In this document: positions 60,448 through 64,000 of the stretch, one piece after another
Numbering within the stretch: position 1 is the first letter of the stretch
Layout of the letters: each line of letters starts with the position of its first letter
Translations under genes and position numbers: made by a program
The notes under the pieces: model-generated
The model's input: only the letters and a program-made list of their open reading frames with translations
Database searches by the model: none
Told to the model about the DNA's origin: nothing
Assembly (NCBI RefSeq): GCF_003751085.1
Contig: NZ_RJJY01000002.1
Location: forward strand, 930,001-994,000
Direction of reading: 5' to 3'
Length of the DNA: 64,000 nucleotides
Origin: Micromonospora sp. Llam0
Lineage (GTDB): Bacteria > Actinomycetota > Actinomycetes > Mycobacteriales > Micromonosporaceae

Positions 60448-63311
60448 GACTCGCCGAGGTCGAACTGCTCGACCAGCAGCGTCCTGTCGAGCAGGACGGT
60501 CTGCCCGTCGGCGTCGATGGTCAGCACCGGGTAACCCTCGACCTGCAGCAGCCGACGCAACGCGGTCACCGTGCCCTGAATCCGGTGCGCGGGCACCCCG
60601 GCCTGCGCGGCGAGGGTCTCCAGCCCGGCCCGGCCGTTGCCGGCCAGCAGCACCCGGAGCAGGGCGGCGACCCGGTCGTCGTCGAGTGGAGTGCGCGGGT
60701 TGCGGCGCTGGGCGTACCGCTCGCTGGCGAGCAGGCGGTCGATCAGCGCCCGGTCCGCATCGGCTGGTGTGACGGCCGGCGGCGCGGCCACCGGCGGCGG
60801 CTGCTGCGGATCGGCGGGTACGTCGAACAGCTGCTCGGTCTGCACGGGCTTGGCCGACTGGCCGCCTTTGCCGGCGCGCCTGCCGCCCGTACCGGATCGG
60901 CCGCCGCCGGTGCCGGCCTTGGTCGGCGCACCCGACGAGACCGGCTCCCGCCACCAGTCGGGGCTGGCGACCGGAGCGGGTTGCCAGCCGGGCACCGACT
61001 CCTCGTCGCCGGAGGTGAACATCAGCAGCGGGATGACGGCCTCGGCCGGGGTGGCACCGCCGTGGTAGCCGGCCTTGCGGGGGCCGTAGCGCAGCTCCTC
61101 CCGCCAGGGCAGCACGACGGTGCCGCCGCCGAGCAGCACCCGCCGCCCGGTGACCACGATCTCGCCGTCACCGAGCCGGTCACCGGCGCTGTCGCCGGTG
61201 CTGCTGGTGACCGGTCGCCACCGGTTGTTCTGCCCGTCGCCGCCGGGCAGGGTGACCGCCTCGGGCCCCCGGTCGACGACGTGCCCGTGGTCGGAGACGA
61301 TCACCACTACCCGGTGCCGGGCGACGGCGAGCAGGTCCCGTACGGCCGGCACGGTGTCCTGGCCCCAGACGGTGCTGCCGGGCTCGCCGTAGCCGAGGGA
61401 GTCGTCGATGGTGTTGACGACGGCGGCTACCACCGGCACGGTCGGGTCGTCGATCGCGGCCCGCACCTCGGGGTCGATGGCGGCACCTGCCCCGGCCCGC
61501 AGGGACCTCTTGTGCAGCAGCCGACCGCCGGTGAACCGCCGTTCGAACGCGGTTTGCTCGGTCTGCCGGCCGCCGACGGCGAGCCGGCCGCTGAGCAGGC
61601 TGCACCGGCTGGCCTCGGTCACCGTGGGCAGCGCGGCGAGGACACCGGCCCGGGGGCCGCCGCCCTGGGTCAGCTCGATCCAGCTGCCGTCGCGGCTGAG
61701 TGACTCGGCGAGTTCGGTGGCGGCGGCGACGCCCATGCCGTCCATGACCAGCAGCAGCGCCTGACGTCCGGCGTCGAGGATCGGGGCGACGACCCGGTCC
61801 AGGACGTCTTCGACGCGCAGCATCCGGCCGGGTTCGGCGTCGGCGCGGGTGGCTTCGGCGAGCAAGCCGGCGAACTGTTCGTCGTGGCGGGCGCGGCGGG
61901 CGTCAACGGCCCGGTGCAGCGCCTGGTACGCCTCAGCGACCTCGGGGTCGACGTCGCCGGCGAAGACGTCGAGCCGGGCCCGGTCCACCCAGCCGTCGAC
62001 GGTGACCTGCCGTTGCAGGGCGGCGTACAGGGTCCGGGGTGGCTGGCCAGCCGGCCGGCTGAGCCAGCGCAGCAGACGCAGGGCCATATGGGCGGTGGTC
62101 CGCCTGCCCTGGTCGGCGGCCCGGTGTTCGCTGAGCCGTTTGAACGCGGCTTCGGCCCGGCCGAGCCCAGCCGTGGTGACGGTGCCGGCGGCGGGTGCGC
62201 CGGGCGGCGGCAGAGCGGCGCGGACGGCTGCCGCGAAGGCACGCAGCCGCCAGGTGACGCCGGCGGGCAGCAGGCTGGACGCCGCCAGCTGGCTGGTCAG
62301 CTCGATGTCGGCGGCGATGGCCTCGGCCCGGCGGACCAGCCGCAGCCCCTGCTGGCGGGCCAGCTCGTCGTCGGAGTCGAGGGCGCGGGCCACCCAGGCG
62401 TCGGCGGCGTCGTGCAGCGCCGCGGCCTGCACGGGGGTCATCCGCAGGGTGCCGAAGCGTGGTTCGAGCCGGGTCCGGGCGACGGCGACCTCGACTCCGG
62501 CCGGCCCGCTGGCCGCCGCGCCGGCTGGCCCGCCGGCTGTGCCGCCGGCCGGCGTGGGCCAGAGCACCTCGGCGAGCAGTCCGATGGGGATGACGTCGAC
62601 GCCGTGGCCGGCGCGGACCGCCGCCATCACCGGCTCGGCGATCGGCCCGGCGACGTCACGGAGATAGGCGGTGATGCCGTCGGCGACGTCGGCGGCGACC
62701 CTGTCGGTGAACCGCTGCTGCGCCTGCGCGTCGGTGGTCCACTGCAGCAGCCCGGAGGCGTCGAGCTGGTCACGTTCGATGCCGAGCAATTCGGCGGTGA
62801 GGCAGCGCAGCGCGTGGTCGCGGGTGAGAATCGTGCCGGGCGGGGTGGGCCAGCCGTCGACGGGGGCGTGGTCGGCCAGCGCGGCGGGCAGCCAGCGGCG
62901 GTCGGTCGGCAGGCTGGGGTCGAGTCGCACGCCGCCGAACATCTGCCGGACGAGTTCCCAGGCGTTGACGCTGCGGACGGACTGGCGGCTGAGGTGGGCG
63001 AGCAGCCCGTCGCCGAGGACGGCGTCGGGCAGGTCGGTGAGCAGCACCAGCTTCTCGTCGTCGGCTCGGTCGTGCAGGGCGGCGCGGGCGGCGAGCGGCG
63101 TCGGGCAGGCGACGACCTGCAGCCGGACGCGGCCGACGACGATCACCGCATCGCTGTCCCAGACCGGTGCGGCGCGCAGCGCGATGGCGTCGGTGCCGTC
63201 GTCCTCCTTCAGCCAGGCGTCGACTTTGCGGCGTACCGCGTCGGGCCGGACGATGTCCGGCTTGCCCGGCGGGGTCGGGCCTGCGGTTGATCGGGTGGGT
63301 GTTGCGGTCAC
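60444..63311 (-). CDS. pglZ: BREX type 2 phosphatase-domain protein PglZ
   Basis: 955 residues from GTG 63311, overlapping the pglY stop as GTGA. The alkaline-phosphatase-superfamily PglZ core is seen at about 520-720: LLLVMDGMGVAAATEL (metal Asp), TEASRCSLLSGRL, VNTIDDSLGYG and VVIVSDHGHVVDRG (metal Asp/His). A long N-terminal region and a C-terminal winged-helix-like tail (LETLAAQAGVPAHRIQGTV) flank it. PglZ is the common component of all BREX systems. Confidence 0.93.
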   Translation of the reverse strand: MTATPTRSTAGPTPPGKPDIVRPDAVRRKVDAWLKEDDGTDAIALRAAPVWDSDAVIVVGRVRLQVVACPTPLAARAALHDRADDEKLVLLTDLPDAVLGDGLLAHLSRQSVRSVNAWELVRQMFGGVRLDPSLPTDRRWLPAALADHAPVDGWPTPPGTILTRDHALRCLTAELLGIERDQLDASGLLQWTTDAQAQQRFTDRVAADVADGITAYLRDVAGPIAEPVMAAVRAGHGVDVIPIGLLAEVLWPTPAGGTAGGPAGAAASGPAGVEVAVARTRLEPRFGTLRMTPVQAAALHDAADAWVARALDSDDELARQQGLRLVRRAEAIAADIELTSQLAASSLLPAGVTWRLRAFAAAVRAALPPPGAPAAGTVTTAGLGRAEAAFKRLSEHRAADQGRRTTAHMALRLLRWLSRPAGQPPRTLYAALQRQVTVDGWVDRARLDVFAGDVDPEVAEAYQALHRAVDARRARHDEQFAGLLAEATRADAEPGRMLRVEDVLDRVVAPILDAGRQALLLVMDGMGVAAATELAESLSRDGSWIELTQGGGPRAGVLAALPTVTEASRCSLLSGRLAVGGRQTEQTAFERRFTGGRLLHKRSLRAGAGAAIDPEVRAAIDDPTVPVVAAVVNTIDDSLGYGEPGSTVWGQDTVPAVRDLLAVARHRVVVIVSDHGHVVDRGPEAVTLPGGDGQNNRWRPVTSSTGDSAGDRLGDGEIVVTGRRVLLGGGTVVLPWREELRYGPRKAGYHGGATPAEAVIPLLMFTSGDEESVPGWQPAPVASPDWWREPVSSGAPTKAGTGGGRSGTGGRRAGKGGQSAKPVQTEQLFDVPADPQQPPPVAAPPAVTPADADRALIDRLLASERYAQRRNPRTPLDDDRVAALLRVLLAGNGRAGLETLAAQAGVPAHRIQGTVTALRRLLQVEGYPVLTIDADGQTVLLDRTLLVEQFDLGES

Positions 63312-64000
63312 TCGGTCTCCCAGGTGATCCGGACCCGTCTGCCCTGGGCGAGCTCGCCGCCGATCTCGTCGGTGAGTTCCTTGAGGCCGGCCTCGTCGAC
63401 GATGGTCCGCTGGCGCGGCGGCTTCGCACCGGGCACGGCAGGCGAGCCGCCGCCGGTGTGGTCGTAGCCCATGGCCCGCGTACCGCTGGGGTCGGCGACG
63501 GTGATCGTGGCATCCCCGTCGGGCAGCTGCGGGTTCGGCCTCGGATTCGGGTCCGGGTTCGGGTCCGGAGCCGGGTCCGGCGTCGAGGTGGGGCGGCGTT
63601 CGGCGAGCAGTGCGGCTGCCGCACCGAACACGGCGTGCAGCTCGCCGACCAGGTCGAGGGAGTGCTGGTGGTGGCCGGCGGCGGTGTGCAGCCGGTCGAC
63701 CAGGGCGCGGGCCCGCTGGTCGTCGGCGGCCATCGAGGTGATGGCGGTCAGCACCGCCCACTGGGTGTCCCGCAGGGCGCGGACCATCGTCGGCGCGCTG
63801 GCGATCGCCGTACCGGCGGTCGCGTCGTCGATGTCGCCGAGGTCGGCGCCGGCGAGTTGGGCGATCAGGACGACGTCGTCGCGTTCGTGGCGCAGGTCGG
63901 TGAGCAGCCGGGCGAGGCGGCGGGTGACGCCGATCCGACCGGTGTCGGCGGCGGGGTCGAGGCCGAGGGTGCCGGCGTGCGCGGTGAGCTGGTCGAGCAG
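63308..64000 (-). CDS. pglY: BREX type 2 ATPase PglY, C-terminal part (5' end outside window)
   Basis: 230 residues are visible and the frame is open to the window edge. It is helical (LLTDLRHERDDVVLIAQLAG), then a Pro/Asp/Asn-rich linker (DPNPDPN type) and a final RQRTIVDEAGLKELTDEIG and VRITWETE. Assignment rests on the short strand at the end, typical of PglY, and on its coupled position before pglZ. The P-loop itself is outside the window. Confidence 0.75.
   Translation of the reverse strand: MLDQLTAHAGTLGLDPAADTGRIGVTRRLARLLTDLRHERDDVVLIAQLAGADLGDIDDATAGTAIASAPTMVRALRDTQWAVLTAITSMAADDQRARALVDRLHTAAGHHQHSLDLVGELHAVFGAAAALLAERRPTSTPDPAPDPNPDPNPRPNPQLPDGDATITVADPSGTRAMGYDHTGGGSPAVPGAKPPRQRTIVDEAGLKELTDEIGGELAQGRRVRITWETE

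Overview
High-GC (about 70 % or more) actinomycete DNA with abundant GTG starts, 4-bp ATGA/GTGA gene overlaps and no TTA-rich genes. The gene families (DUF3263, DUF4032, CU044_5270 protein next to an ECF sigma factor, actinobacterial CDC48-like ATPase, type 2 BREX) point to a Micromonosporaceae-like chromosome. The assignment to family is an inference from gene content; no rRNA or other strict marker is present.

Layout. 1-9.1 kb: an exported hydrolase/ABC ATPase fusion (cut by the window start), a two-AAA CDC48-like ATPase, GNAT, PP2C-like phosphatase, a DUF3263 protein and an ABC-2 exporter pair. 9.1-13.2 kb: a DeoR regulator divergent from a three-gene, translationally coupled amino-sugar operon (SIS isomerase/deaminase, ROK kinase, NagA). 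13.2-17.5 kb: an accessory islet with a GntR regulator, a three-gene operon of very small proteins preceded by an 8-codon leader ORF, a divergent NUDIX gene, an HD-domain gene, an isolated NYN-domain gene with a strong terminator, a tRNA-Thr-like relic resembling an attachment site, and a roughly 31-bp repeat. 17.5-23.9 kb: PAP2 phosphatase, DUF4032 protein, RCK-type channel, FAD oxidoreductase (CrtU/CrtI-like), membrane-anchored protein. 24.3-25.5 kb: a type II toxin-antitoxin module at the 3' side of a functional tRNA-Thr(TGT).

25.8-40.9 kb: carbohydrate use. An orphan MsiK-type sugar-importer ATPase is followed by a secreted PL1 pectate lyase, a five-gene operon (Gfo/Idh oxidoreductase, UxaC, FucD-like enolase-superfamily dehydratase, UxuB/UxaB-like reductase, second Gfo/Idh oxidoreductase) and a divergent operon (LacI regulator, sugar-binding lipoprotein, two permeases, DUF624-like membrane protein). 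TGCAAA/TTTGCA motifs occur in all three promoter regions, which suggests co-regulation: the lyase releases uronate oligomers, the ABC system imports them (probably powered by MsiK), and UxaC, the reductase and the dehydratase convert hexuronate to a 2-keto-3-deoxy acid. 40.96-42.75 kb: an IS605-type element (tnpA Y1 transposase and tnpB RNA-guided nuclease) inserted just after that operon.

42.8-56.9 kb: an Hsp70/beta-propeller membrane fusion, rlmB-cysS, IclR, HAD, fumC, winged-helix and VOC proteins, a WYL regulator, and an ECF sigma factor whose 3' end carries an apparent one-base frameshift before its overlapping CU044_5270 partner. 56.9-64.0 kb: the distal part of a type 2 BREX phage-defence operon read leftward: pglY (C-terminus only), pglZ, brxD, brxHI. 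pglW and pglX, if present, lie beyond the window. No CRISPR array, rRNA or replication origin was seen.
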